A DNA stretch of 64,000 nucleotides from Salinisphaera sp. G21_0 (GCF_017744115.1 NZ_JAGHQW010000001.1:1-64000), one strand, 5' to 3'. Shown: positions 1-9,280, numbered from the stretch's first letter. The notes: a model not told the origin generated them from the letters alone. A program made the numbers and translations.

Positions 1-116
1 TTTTTGCCTGAGAAATTGTCTTTGCCGCATAGGAAGGCCCTGCGAACACAGCGTGCCATGCAGTGGTAGTAGGGCGTACTGGCTGGATCTATGAGGTTTT
101 TTCGGGCGGTCGTCAT
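1..116 (-). CDS. IS200/RAYT-like transposase, N-terminal part (runs off left edge)
   Basis: This is the first 38 or so codons of a second copy of the transposase encoded at 4320-5300. The peptide begins [19 protein letters not shown] and continues into the RAFLCG segment, nearly identical to that copy, and reading stays open to the window edge. The rest of the gene lies outside the window. Upstream of this start the copy lacks one G in a T/G run near 127 that the other copy has, so a longer N-terminal extension would be frameshifted here. The ATG at 116 is therefore the more likely start in both copies. Confidence 0.75.
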   Translation of the reverse strand, partial: MTTARKNLIDPASTPYYHCMARCVRRAFLCGKDNFSGK

Positions 117-222
117 GTCATTTTTTTGGTTACTGGGTAGATTTCCTTAATGCCCTTAAGAGGCTCCAGAAGAAAAATAGACAGTGTGGCCGATTAGTCA
201 AATTTTTGGGTGTCCTTTATTT
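1..222 (-). mobile_element. Right end of an IS200/RAYT-like element, copy 1
   Basis: Bases 1-222 match 5185-5407 with only a few substitutions and one single-base deletion. Both copies end with TGGGTGTCC followed by TTTATTT (207-215 here, 5392-5400 in the other copy), after which the flanking sequences diverge completely. That fixes one boundary of the element near 222. The two copies sit in different flanks and point the same way. Confidence 0.7.
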
Positions 223-499
223 CTATCTTTATTTCTATCTTATTTCTAGTATTTCTAGAGGGGATGCAACTCTTTATAAAAGAGTATTACACGCTAAGCC
301 CGATTTCGACTGGGAAAAGTTTATTAATAGTCTGCTGACAGATAATGTCACACCGGAACTTTCCAATCTTTAGGCTGTCTAAAATATATTGAGAAAATCT
401 GATAGCCCCCTTTGCCATGACAATTCCAGGGGCATAAATTCGCTTTAACCGTGTGGAATCCCGGGGTGTGGGAAATGTCTGACAGCGTCCCACAGGCAT
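223..499. other. AT-rich intergenic stretch
   Basis: No convincing gene is visible. At the element edge (about 217-260) there are four or so repeats of ATTTCTA. The frame opened by the ATG at 475 closes after 15 codons. The region probably carries the promoter for the gene at 500, but no clear -35/-10 pair was found. Confidence 0.4.
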
Positions 500-961
500 T
501 TGGCGGTGAAATCACGAGGTGACTGGTCGGTGAATGGTACTTCTGGAGGTGTCGTATATCCACAGGCTACCCAAGCCTATGGTGCCATTGAAACGGTGTC
601 AGGCTCACCTGATCGTCCGGCTAACCTGACAGCGAGAGCAACTGCATTTGGGCGGCGTTGTTGTGTTAGTGGTTGTGTGAGTGGTTGTGTGAATAGTCGC
701 CTGAGTTCTACGGTCGCGATAGTGGGTGGCTATCTGTTGCTGGTTGGCGGTGGTGTGGGCGGTGCTCTTCTCTATTCCCGGTCCATTGGGCTGGGGCTAG
801 ATGACCTTGAGACAGAAACCAACGTCGTCTATGGCGGCATGGCCGGTTTAGTGGTATACGCAGCAGGAGTGTGTTGTCTAGGTGCCTGTAAACGGGTTAT
901 GGGTACAAGGGATGTCGAGGCAGCTCAGGGTCGGGAAAATTTACCTGCCGATGCTGATTGA
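500..961 (+). CDS. Small predicted membrane protein of unknown function
   Basis: I do not recognise this protein. It has up to 153 residues: a polar N-terminus, a cysteine-rich stretch (RRCCVSGCVSGCVNSR, about residues 52-67), then two hydrophobic glycine-rich segments at about 70-92 and 111-130 that look like a helical hairpin, and a short acidic tail. The start is uncertain. TTG at 500 gives the longest frame, but GTG at 530 is preceded by GAGGTG at a suitable distance and gives 143 residues. It lies upstream of the macrodomain-DTC gene in the same orientation, separated by a MITE-like element, so cotranscription is unlikely. The repeated Ser-Gly-Cys motif and paired membrane segments would fit a host-membrane protein, but that is speculation. 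Confidence 0.5.
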   Translation: MAVKSRGDWSVNGTSGGVVYPQATQAYGAIETVSGSPDRPANLTARATAFGRRCCVSGCVSGCVNSRLSSTVAIVGGYLLLVGGGVGGALLYSRSIGLGLDDLETETNVVYGGMAGLVVYAAGVCCLGACKRVMGTRDVEAAQGRENLPADAD

Positions 962-1101
962 ATGTAATATTCAGCTATTTATTGCCATTCTTGGTGCTGC
1001 CCGGGCAGGCGCTTCTTCCGGTTAGCCAGTGGAGCAGTCTGTTTTTCCATCACCTGTTTTGGAGCTATGTTCCTAAATTTCAGTCTATTAAAACTATCTT
1101 T

Positions 1102-1300
1102 GAGGCTGTTCGAGAATAGCGCCCGTAGCGAGGATTGCGAGAAATTGAGGCTAAAAATTTCTGATTCTGAGGAGAATAGCGGGGCTATTTGACGAAGAAG
1201 AAGGAATTTTTAGACCAATTTATCGCAACTGCATGGATGCAGGAGCTAGAGCAACGCAGGAGCAGTTGCCGTGTAGGGCAGCCTATTCTCGGACAGCCTC
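1102..1300. repeat. MITE-like element with 18-bp terminal inverted repeats
   Basis: GAGGCTGTTCGAGAATAG at 1102-1119 is matched by its reverse complement at 1283-1300 with 17 of 18 positions identical. The 199-bp unit holds no credible gene. Its size, terminal repeats and position in a gene-free stretch (962-1391) fit a non-autonomous miniature transposable element. Apart from this, 962-1391 contains only the start signals of the next gene. Confidence 0.65.
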
Positions 1301-1391
1301 CCAGGTAAAAAATAGTTATGGGTCTGTGGTTGATTTGTTTGCTTGTACAATTAAATAAAGGCCCACGCAGCAATATTTTAAGGAGGCTGAA

Positions 1392-3836
1392 ATGTATGGT
1401 GCCATTAGAAATTTCTGTGATCAGGTTTGCAATTATGGCCCTCTCGAATTGCAGAAATGTGGTATTAATAAAAATAATCAATTTGTCTGTGGTCGGACGG
1501 TTGATTCAATTGATAACAAGCGCCTGCTGGTAGAATTGACAAAGTACCCAACCCTGGAACATATCATTGGCAAAACCACTGTCTCGAAACATGAACTGCC
1601 AGTGAATTACCATAATTTAGCGTCTGTTACTGAAAAAACACTACCTGGTGGCAGGGTAACACTGGTTACTTGCCATGAGGGGTTATTGGCATGGGCCGGA
1701 CGTAAAAATGGTGAAAAAGCCTACGGTATTGTGAGCTCCGTCGACCAGTACATGAAGTTGGACAGAGGTATTGCAGAGGCAATCACAAGCAGGCTTGGAG
1801 GTCATGGCGGTCAATATCATCATTGGGCGTCCCGGCAACCTCAAATAAATTTTGGGGAATGTCTCACTTTTGACTTTGTCAGTGCATTCAAACCCCCTGA
1901 ATTAAGTAACTGCCAGACGGTTCACAATGTATTGGTTCCTATATCAGGCCACAGGTCGTTTGAGGCAATGCTTAAAAAGGCTGTTTTCGAGGTTTTTATT
2001 GAGGCTTATCGCAGAGGCCTGGACCGGATTTTCTGTCCTTTGCTCGGTTGTGGTCGTGCCAGTGGCTCGGGAACAGCATTGGCAAAAGCGGTTCTGGCAG
2101 CCCGGGATGACTTTGCATTAACAGGCAGGCAGCCACCAGAGCTGATTCTGGTGGGCAGGTCCTCTGAGGCTGCCGATATAAAAGCGTGCATAGCCTTTGA
2201 CGATCAGTGGTATGCGTCAACCCCCGCATCAAGTCTACCGGTACGCAACGTGACAACGCCCACCAGCCCCGGGGCCATGGAAATTGACACGGCAACCAGC
2301 ACAGGCAGTGGTGACAACAGGTCAAGCGTGCTGATTCCTGGTCAGCTGGCAATAGTGATGAACCCTGATAATGGTATGTTCGGTTATGCCAGGGAACTCT
2401 CGAAACAGGGCATACCCTTTGATCTGGTTAATGCCGCAAATAGGAACATGAGTCATGGCGGAGGTATCGCCCTACGGTTTTCAAATGAGCTTGGTGATAC
2501 ATTTAACCAGGCTACTCATGGCAATGCACCGGTTCAAACTGGTATCTGTTATACCACCGGACCCCACAGTTATGCCACTGACCCCAAGTTTGGCTTGCTT
2601 CATTGCCAGCATATTCATAACGTGGTTGCCCCGAATAAGGGTGAATATGACGTGAGTGTTAACAGTTCTGATGCAGGGAGGAAAACACACTCAGAACTGC
2701 AAAGGTATCAGAAGGATTTCACCAAGGCGTTTGTTTCTCTACTCCTTTCAAGCAGTAATCACGGTAGCAATACCATTGTCAGTTGTTTTATAGGCTGTAA
2801 TATTTTTCGTGGCAATGGTTCTGATATGGCCGTTGCTCTCCATGGGGCTTATAAGGATCCCCGTATAAAGCGTTTAACCAAAGTGCCCGAATTGATCCTT
2901 GTGGGTTGGCAAGGTAAGACTGATCTGGATGTATACGAAAATTTTATTCGGACTTTCAAGAGTCTGAACAGGTCTGATTCCTTAAGTCTACCCTCGGGGA
3001 GGACGCGTTTGGGTGCCTTCCCTGCCAGTACTTCAGACACTGTAGGAGTGGGTGGTGCCATCCCAAAAAGAACCTCCCCTTATTTTGGATCGGGCACAGG
3101 CCAATCAACCAGATTTATGCCTGACGTTTCAGCGCCAGAGGAAAAGAGTCTGTCTCGAACAAATCTTTTTCTCCGTGACGCCCTGTCTCCGTGGCAAAAA
3201 GAGGAAGTCATTGAGGGACAATTCCCAAGTGGTGGTAAAAAGGTGATTGATTGCGGCGTCTGCGGTGAATCAACACCCAAAAAAGATTCTCTGCCGTATC
3301 AAGGGGTCCAGGTTTGCCGGGAATGTTCAGTTTACTACCGGAATCAAGGCCATGACTTATCCGCAAAGCTTGCAGAAGAGTATACGGCAATCAATTATCT
3401 ACCTCTGGTAGTCTTTCGCAGCAGAAGAGACTTGCCAGGATACGAGGGAGCAGGCCGCATTGTTGTGGGTATCGATGCCACTGCACCTGTCCAATTGAAA
3501 AGTGGACGGATGCTGGAAGTTACCCATAAAAATGCAACTCATTTTCTGCCCGATAATGAATTGGGTAATGAGCTTTACAGGCTGCTTGAGATACTCCATG
3601 AAGAGAAGTTGATTTATAAAATTGATAAGTCAAATACTACTGGCAAGTTCGGTATCACATTCAACGTCCATTTGAAAACGTTAGACCACGGTGGTGAGGA
3701 AAGACATGGTTATCCAGACAGATTTTACCCCCGTCGGGCTTTAGATGAAATAGCGGGGTTGGCAGCAGTACACGGACTTCAGGATAAACTGGACATGTCA
3801 AAACTGGTGAGTTTGGTTTTTGGCGAATCTAGTTAA
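1392..3836 (+). CDS. Tandem macrodomain / Cys-cluster / Deltex C-terminal (DTC) domain protein
   Basis: This 814-residue protein starts at an ATG with an AAGGAGG ribosome site at 1379-1385. Residues about 95-270 form a macrodomain-like region with a degenerate ADP-ribose loop (GIVSSVDQYMKLDRGIAEAI). Residues about 320-510 form a second macrodomain with the canonical NAAN (347-350) and GGGIA motifs. A serine/proline-rich linker follows, then a C-x2-C-x17-C-x2-C cluster (Cys621, 624, 642, 645), a possible zinc knuckle in the place where Deltex proteins carry a RING. The last 150 residues match the Deltex C-terminal domain: LPGYEGAGRI, FLPDN, a TTGK segment, VHLKT and HGYPD. His760, His772 and Glu786 have the same spacing as the ADP-ribose-binding and catalytic His/His/Glu I recall from human DTX2. 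In eukaryotes these parts read ADP-ribose and couple it to ubiquitin. Action inside a host cell is inferred. No signal peptide is visible. Confidence 0.85.
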   Translation: MYGAIRNFCDQVCNYGPLELQKCGINKNNQFVCGRTVDSIDNKRLLVELTKYPTLEHIIGKTTVSKHELPVNYHNLASVTEKTLPGGRVTLVTCHEGLLAWAGRKNGEKAYGIVSSVDQYMKLDRGIAEAITSRLGGHGGQYHHWASRQPQINFGECLTFDFVSAFKPPELSNCQTVHNVLVPISGHRSFEAMLKKAVFEVFIEAYRRGLDRIFCPLLGCGRASGSGTALAKAVLAARDDFALTGRQPPELILVGRSSEAADIKACIAFDDQWYASTPASSLPVRNVTTPTSPGAMEIDTATSTGSGDNRSSVLIPGQLAIVMNPDNGMFGYARELSKQGIPFDLVNAANRNMSHGGGIALRFSNELGDTFNQATHGNAPVQTGICYTTGPHSYATDPKFGLLHCQHIHNVVAPNKGEYDVSVNSSDAGRKTHSELQRYQKDFTKAFVSLLLSSSNHGSNTIVSCFIGCNIFRGNGSDMAVALHGAYKDPRIKRLTKVPELILVGWQGKTDLDVYENFIRTFKSLNRSDSLSLPSGRTRLGAFPASTSDTVGVGGAIPKRTSPYFGSGTGQSTRFMPDVSAPEEKSLSRTNLFLRDALSPWQKEEVIEGQFPSGGKKVIDCGVCGESTPKKDSLPYQGVQVCRECSVYYRNQGHDLSAKLAEEYTAINYLPLVVFRSRRDLPGYEGAGRIVVGIDATAPVQLKSGRMLEVTHKNATHFLPDNELGNELYRLLEILHEEKLIYKIDKSNTTGKFGITFNVHLKTLDHGGEERHGYPDRFYPRRALDEIAGLAAVHGLQDKLDMSKLVSLVFGESS

Positions 3837-4100
3837 GGAATTCATGGCAGAAAACCAGTTACTTTACTCCGCTGTCATTCCGTACAGGGATTGTACGGAA
3901 CCCACCTTGCAAGTTGTATCCCTCGTTCTCTGGCTCGTAGTGACTGTCGCTGACGGGTTGTTGTTACGTGTTGTGGGTCTTGAATTGGAACCACAAAGGT
4001 CACAAAGAGCACAAAGGAAAAGAAAAGCTCTTCTTCGTGCTCTTTGCCGTAATAAAAACGTAATAAAAAGTGCATAATAAAAAGTAAAATAAAATAAATA
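3837..4100. other. Gene-free stretch with palindromes
   Basis: No credible gene is seen. TTCCGTACA (3878-3886) and TGTACGGAA (3892-3900) form a perfect 9-bp stem with a 5-base loop and no T-run. Further right lies the CACAAAG-type palindrome listed separately, then an A-rich run leading into the transposon end. Confidence 0.5.
3987..4050. repeat. CACAAAG-type imperfect palindrome, copy 1
   Basis: The left arm GGAACCACAAAGGTCACAAA continues with GAGCACAAAGG. The right arm holds GCTCTTCTTCGTGCTCTTTG, partly complementary to it. The same left arm recurs at 7469-7569 between queA and tgt, so this is a dispersed repeat family and not a gene-specific signal. Confidence 0.55.
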
Positions 4101-5407
4101 AAAAAAAGGACACCCAGTTTTTAAAAAGTGAAGAGAGTACGTCATTTATTCATTTTTTTAAATGATAGTATTGATCATTTTAACAAATTCTCATTAATAC
4201 CAAGAAAGAAGAGTATAAAAAGTACTCAGCAACAGCCAGATAGAAGTCACTATCGAGACAATATAAGAAAGAGCACTCAGAAAACGCTGGCCACATTAAA
4301 GTAAATGAAAATGCGTTGATCAGGCAGGATAGAGATCACCACTCACAGACATACCATGAACCCAGCATTTTCCGGTACTTTCTGCATAAGCCTTCAGTGA
4401 AGCCAGCTTGCCGACTGCGCGGTGAAAACGATTCTTCCAGCGCATAGTCTCCAGCCATTCATGTGGGTCAATACCCAAACGCTCCAGGATAGGTGGCACA
4501 TCGTCAGTTATACGACCACGTTTGCCTTTGCGGACAATTCGGCCAGACCAGTCAACCAGTTCAAAGTAGCTACTGAGTGGGTATGGAATCGCCTGTTCAG
4601 GGTTTTGACCCTGAGCTTTTAACGGTTTCAAGTGCGCCTTTTGTTTTTTTCCGTTTGCGCTGTCGTATGACTCAATGCGCTCTTTAATAGAGGTATGTTC
4701 TGAGGTTTCCAGCGTTGCGGCAATTTTTGCCCGGATGGGGTTTAAGTCGACATAGGCCATGCAAGTCAGCAATGCTGCCTCATCTAACAGGGCCTGACTT
4801 TTGTAACGACCTTCCCAAAAGCGTCCTTTGCACTCATCCTCTTTATTGGCCAGCCGGGCTAAGTATTCGTTGAGACAGCGCATGAACCAGCTGATATCCA
4901 TTAAACGACCTAGGTACTCCTGAGCATATTCTTCGACGCGCAGCAGCTCTGCTTTGCCTGGCTGGTCGCCGGCAAGATAACGCTGAACCAGGTGCGGGCC
5001 AGAAAACAGCTGCGTCCAGCGTTGTAAGACTTCTTTGGTGTCCCATTTTTTGGCTTGCTGACTATTGATATGGAGCACCACATGATAATGATTCGACATC
5101 ACCGCATAAGCACAGACTTCCAGAGCAAAAATACCAGAAAGCGCTTTCAACCGATCAACCACCCACTGCCTGCGATGCTCAAAGTTTTTGCCTGAGAAAT
5201 TGTCTTTGCCGCATAGGAAGGCTCTGCGAACACAGCGTGCCATGCAGTGGTAGTAGGGCGTACTGGCTGGATCTATGAGGTTTTTTCGGGCGGTCGTCAT
5301 GTCATTTTTTTGGGTTACTGGGTAGATTTCCTTAATGCCCTTAAGAGGCTCCAGAAGAAAAATAGACAGTGTGGCCGAATAGTCAAATTTTTGGGTGTCC
5401 TTTATTT
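4101..5407 (-). mobile_element. IS200/RAYT-like element with inverted GGACACCCA ends, copy 2
   Basis: The element carries one transposase gene (4320-5300, minus strand). GGACACCCA at 4108-4116 within an A-rich run and its reverse complement TGGGTGTCC at 5392-5400 lie near the two boundaries, forming short subterminal inverted repeats. The right boundary is fixed by comparison with bases 1-222. The left boundary is estimated from the repeat only. Bases 4117-4319 are AT-rich and noncoding. Confidence 0.65.
4320..5300 (-). CDS. IS200-like (Y1/RAYT family) transposase
   Basis: A 326-residue HUH-type transposase expected to cut and rejoin single-stranded DNA through a tyrosine. The core shows the N-terminal [18 protein letters not shown], the metal-binding HxH in SNHYHVVLH, a candidate catalytic tyrosine in RCLNEYLARL, and the YVDLNPIRAK block typical of the Y1_Tnp family. 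The start was set at 5300 (MTTARK), the usual family N-terminus. A longer frame reaches 5420, but its extra 40 residues are frameshifted in the partial copy at 1-222. The gene appears intact. RAYT proteins often act on small palindromic repeats, and several such repeats occur nearby. Confidence 0.85.
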   Translation of the reverse strand: MTTARKNLIDPASTPYYHCMARCVRRAFLCGKDNFSGKNFEHRRQWVVDRLKALSGIFALEVCAYAVMSNHYHVVLHINSQQAKKWDTKEVLQRWTQLFSGPHLVQRYLAGDQPGKAELLRVEEYAQEYLGRLMDISWFMRCLNEYLARLANKEDECKGRFWEGRYKSQALLDEAALLTCMAYVDLNPIRAKIAATLETSEHTSIKERIESYDSANGKKQKAHLKPLKAQGQNPEQAIPYPLSSYFELVDWSGRIVRKGKRGRITDDVPPILERLGIDPHEWLETMRWKNRFHRAVGKLASLKAYAESTGKCWVHGMSVSGDLYPA

Positions 5408-5472
5408 TTTCTGATACCAATCAGAGCAACCAGAGCCAGCAACACACCGACAATCATCAACACCCAAGCCAT
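5383..5472 (-). pseudogene. 29-residue membrane peptide, probably truncated by the transposable element
   Basis: Reading leftward from an ATG at 5472, preceded by AAAAGG, gives MAWVLMIVGVLLALVALIGI and then RKNKGHPKI and a stop. The first 22 residues form one strong membrane helix. The last seven or so codons lie inside the transposable element, and the reading frame crosses its boundary at about 5407. The simplest view is a small inner-membrane protein gene whose 3' end was replaced by the insertion. A functional microprotein is possible. Confidence 0.4.
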
Positions 5473-5946
5473 AATCCTTTTCCAGATTTCATTCTTATTT
5501 AACCCAGCCTTCACACCGGGCAGTTAGGAAATAATATACGCCAATCGCCGTATCAGAGTAACAGCCTGAATCAATAGAACCAATCAACCCACGCCAAAAG
5601 CCGTACAACCCACCAACCACGCGACCCACCGCGCTGAAAAACCAACCAACCTGAAAAAATCACTCCTCCTCGCCCCGCCTTCGCGCTTTTTGCTCCATTT
5701 TTGTGCAACTTTTTGCGATGTGCAGAAGGGTAGCCAGACAGCCCTGTTACTGGGTGTCACACAGGATTTACCCATTGCACGGTGTGCAGCTTTGTATCAG
5801 TTGAGTGTAATTCCACAGAAAGGGAAAGGTGGGTAAACTCTATAAGCGGTGCGGGTTGTCAGACAGAATTCAGCCTGCACACCTGTGACACCTTTGTGAC
5901 ATTTTCGGCATTGTGACACACTGGTGACACCTAAAAAATGACAGGC
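5473..5946. other. Gene-free stretch with spaced GTGACA repeats
   Basis: No credible gene is seen. GTGACA occurs four times on the plus strand at 5885, 5896, 5913 and 5924, in two pairs with 11-bp spacing, about one helical turn. A related GTGTCACAC occurs at about 5754. The function is unknown. Confidence 0.4.
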
Positions 5947-5988
5947 ATAAAAAAAGCTCCAGGCCTTGATATTACTAGGCTGGAGCTT
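5947..5988 (-). terminator. Intrinsic terminator of tRNA-Leu
   Basis: Read on the minus strand, AAGCTCCAGCCT and AGGCCTGGAGCTT pair around a 10-base loop with one bulge and are followed by a run of seven Ts. It starts 9 bases beyond the tRNA-Leu CCA end. Confidence 0.85.
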
Positions 5989-5996
5989 CTTAAAAT

Positions 5997-6083
5997 TGGT
6001 ACCAGTGGTCGGACTCGAACCGACACGCCCGCAAAGGCAACGGATTTTGAATCCGTCATGTCTACCAATTCCATCACACTGGC
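5997..6083 (-). tRNA. tRNA-Leu (anticodon CAA)
   Basis: An 87-nt tRNA with a long variable arm. The acceptor stem GCCAGTG pairs with CACTGGT, followed by A and an encoded CCA. The anticodon stem ACGGA/TCCGT encloses the loop TTCAAAA, giving anticodon CAA. The T-arm carries GGTTCGAGTCC. It is a single transcription unit with its own terminator. Confidence 0.93.
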
Positions 6084-6409
6084 ATTTGATAAGGCTGAGC
6101 TTATGTCATCTGTTCGCTGATTTCAAAACTTTTCTCATTGAATGAAAAGCTGAGTCTGGCTGGCGAAGTGGCGCTTGCTCAAGTGCGGCGAAGTATATCA
6201 AAGAGATTATTGAGATCAAGCAGTTATTGAACAGTGGGAGCAAAAAAGTAAGTTAAGTCCGTAACGTGGCATGGGATAGCCCTCCTGACACTTCCTTCGT
6301 TTTGCAGTATCCTTCGGTGCTTTTTTAATATGACTGGTTTTTCTGTGTTTTTTCCCATAAGTGGCGTGGGCTGCTTTTGGGAATGACGACATTAACCACC
6401 GGATTGTCC
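6084..6409. other. Divergent intergenic region between tRNA-Leu and queA
   Basis: No gene, repeat or clear operator is seen in these 326 bases. It must contain the tRNA-Leu promoter on the minus strand and the queA promoter on the plus strand, but I could not place either with confidence. Confidence 0.4.
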
Positions 6410-7438
6410 ATGCAAGTCAGTGATTTTGATTTTGATCTGCCCGATGAGCAGATTGCCCGGTTTCCTGCAGAGGATCGTACCGGTAGCCGCCTTCTGTGCC
6501 TTGATGGCAACAGTGGTGAGGTTCGGCATCAACAGTTTTCTGATATAGAAAGTCTGCTTGAGCCCGGTGATCTGTTGGTGCTGAATAATACCCGGGTGAT
6601 TCCGGCCCGTTTGTATGGTCAGAAAGAGACGGGTGGCAAAATTGAGGTGCTGATTGAGCGAGTGGTGGAGGATAACCTGGCGCTGGCCCAGGTTAGGGCC
6701 AGCAAGTCGCCAAAGCCGGGCACTGTGTTATTGCTGGCAGATGGTGCGGTGCGTGTTGTTGTGGAAGGGCGTCAGGATTTTTTGTTTATTCTCCGGTTTG
6801 AAACATCGGTTTTACCGCTGCTGCTGGAACACGGCCATATGCCATTGCCACCTTATATTGATCGTGAAGATGGTGATAGTGATCGTCTGCGCTATCAAAC
6901 GGTGTTTGCAGCAAAGGATGGCGCGGTGGCGGCACCAACGGCAGGGCTCCATTTTGATGAAGCATTGCTGGCGCGTCTTGAGGCCAAAGGCGTTCAGAAA
7001 GTATTTGTGACGCTTCATGTGGGCTCAGGAACGTATCAGCCGGTTCGGGTTGAAAAGATTGAAGATCATGTGATGCACGCGGAGTATATCGAAGTTTCTG
7101 AAGCTGTCTGTCAGGCGGTGCGGGAAACCCGAGCCAGGGGTAACCGTGTTGTTGCGGTTGGTACCACGTCGGTGCGCAGCCTTGAGTCGGCCTCGGCATC
7201 CGGTGAGATTGCCCCGTTCCAGGGGGATTCCAGCATCTTTATTTATCCGGGTTATGAGTTTCGCAGTGTGGATTTGATGGTGACCAATTTTCATCTGCCG
7301 CAATCCACCTTGTTAATGCTGGTCAGTGCTTTTGCCGGTCGGGAAAATGTGCTGGCTGCCTATAAAGAAGCCGTTGAGCAAAAGTACCGTTTCTTCAGTT
7401 ATGGCGATGCCATGTTGCTGACCCGTAAGGCTGACTGA
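6410..7438 (+). CDS. queA: S-adenosylmethionine:tRNA ribosyltransferase-isomerase
   Basis: QueA moves the ribose of S-adenosylmethionine onto preQ1 in tRNA, making epoxyqueuosine at the wobble base. The 342-residue product begins [20 protein letters not shown], matching the family N-terminus, so the ATG at 6410 was chosen although the frame opens upstream at 6377. Family blocks include [14 protein letters not shown] near the N-terminus, AAPTAGLHF in the middle, and [11 protein letters not shown] and [18 protein letters not shown] near the C-terminus. It is followed by tgt, the enzyme acting one step earlier in the same pathway, with a palindromic repeat in the 180-bp gap. Confidence 0.96.
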   Translation: MQVSDFDFDLPDEQIARFPAEDRTGSRLLCLDGNSGEVRHQQFSDIESLLEPGDLLVLNNTRVIPARLYGQKETGGKIEVLIERVVEDNLALAQVRASKSPKPGTVLLLADGAVRVVVEGRQDFLFILRFETSVLPLLLEHGHMPLPPYIDREDGDSDRLRYQTVFAAKDGAVAAPTAGLHFDEALLARLEAKGVQKVFVTLHVGSGTYQPVRVEKIEDHVMHAEYIEVSEAVCQAVRETRARGNRVVAVGTTSVRSLESASASGEIAPFQGDSSIFIYPGYEFRSVDLMVTNFHLPQSTLLMLVSAFAGRENVLAAYKEAVEQKYRFFSYGDAMLLTRKAD

Positions 7439-8737
<1,299 letters not shown>

Positions 8738-8924
8738 TATTTTCTGGATAGTCCCAACTAACAGTCTGTTCATGTAAATCCGGACAGGCTCCTGGGATTG
8801 ATGCTTTTGGAATTGGACTCTGCCACCGCTTTTGCCCGCTTTCGGCGCAAGGGTGGGTTCCGGACTGGTTGTTTTTCAGGTAAATTGCTGCGTCAACGGT
8901 AATAATACGATTAGGAGTATTGGA

Positions 8925-9272
8925 ATGATTCCTTTCATCAGTCAGGCACACGCTGCTGCAGAAGGTGGTGCGGCTGCTGCGGCAGCTGGGCCGGGTATGA
9001 TCGGTCAGCTGGTGATGCTGGGTGGTTTTGTGCTGATCTTCTGGCTGCTGATCTGGCGCCCCCAGAGCAAGCGTGCCAAAGAGCACAAAAACCTGATTGC
9101 CGGTCTGGCCAAGGGTGATGAGGTGGTTACCACTGGCGGTATTCTTGGCAAAGTCAGCAATGTAACGGACGAGTTTGTGACCCTGCAGGTTGCCGACAAT
9201 ATGGAACTGAACTTCCAGAAAGGTTCTGTGGCCGCTACCCTGCCCAAAGGTACCATCAAGGCCATCAAGTAA
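8925..9272 (+). CDS. yajC: Sec translocon accessory subunit YajC
   Basis: YajC is the small inner-membrane partner of SecD and SecF, which help the SecYEG channel move proteins outward. The 115-residue product has an alanine/glycine-rich N-terminus, one membrane helix at about 22-42 ending in WRPQSKRAKEH, and the cytoplasmic KGDEVVTTGGILGKV segment conserved in the family. The ATG at 8925 has an AGGAG site 8 bases upstream, which decides it against the longer frame from 8832. A terminator follows, so part of the transcription may stop before secD. Confidence 0.95.
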   Translation: MIPFISQAHAAAEGGAAAAAAGPGMIGQLVMLGGFVLIFWLLIWRPQSKRAKEHKNLIAGLAKGDEVVTTGGILGKVSNVTDEFVTLQVADNMELNFQKGSVAATLPKGTIKAIK

Positions 9273-9280
9273 CTTTTAGA

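Noticed and set aside
3820-4077. An 85-codon frame after the macro-DTC gene
   Set aside because: It overlaps the macro-DTC end and runs through the CACAAAG palindrome; its basic tail is the repeat translated.
5584-5775. A 63-codon minus-strand frame
   Set aside because: No ribosome site and no recognisable pattern; it lies in a repeat-bearing noncoding stretch.
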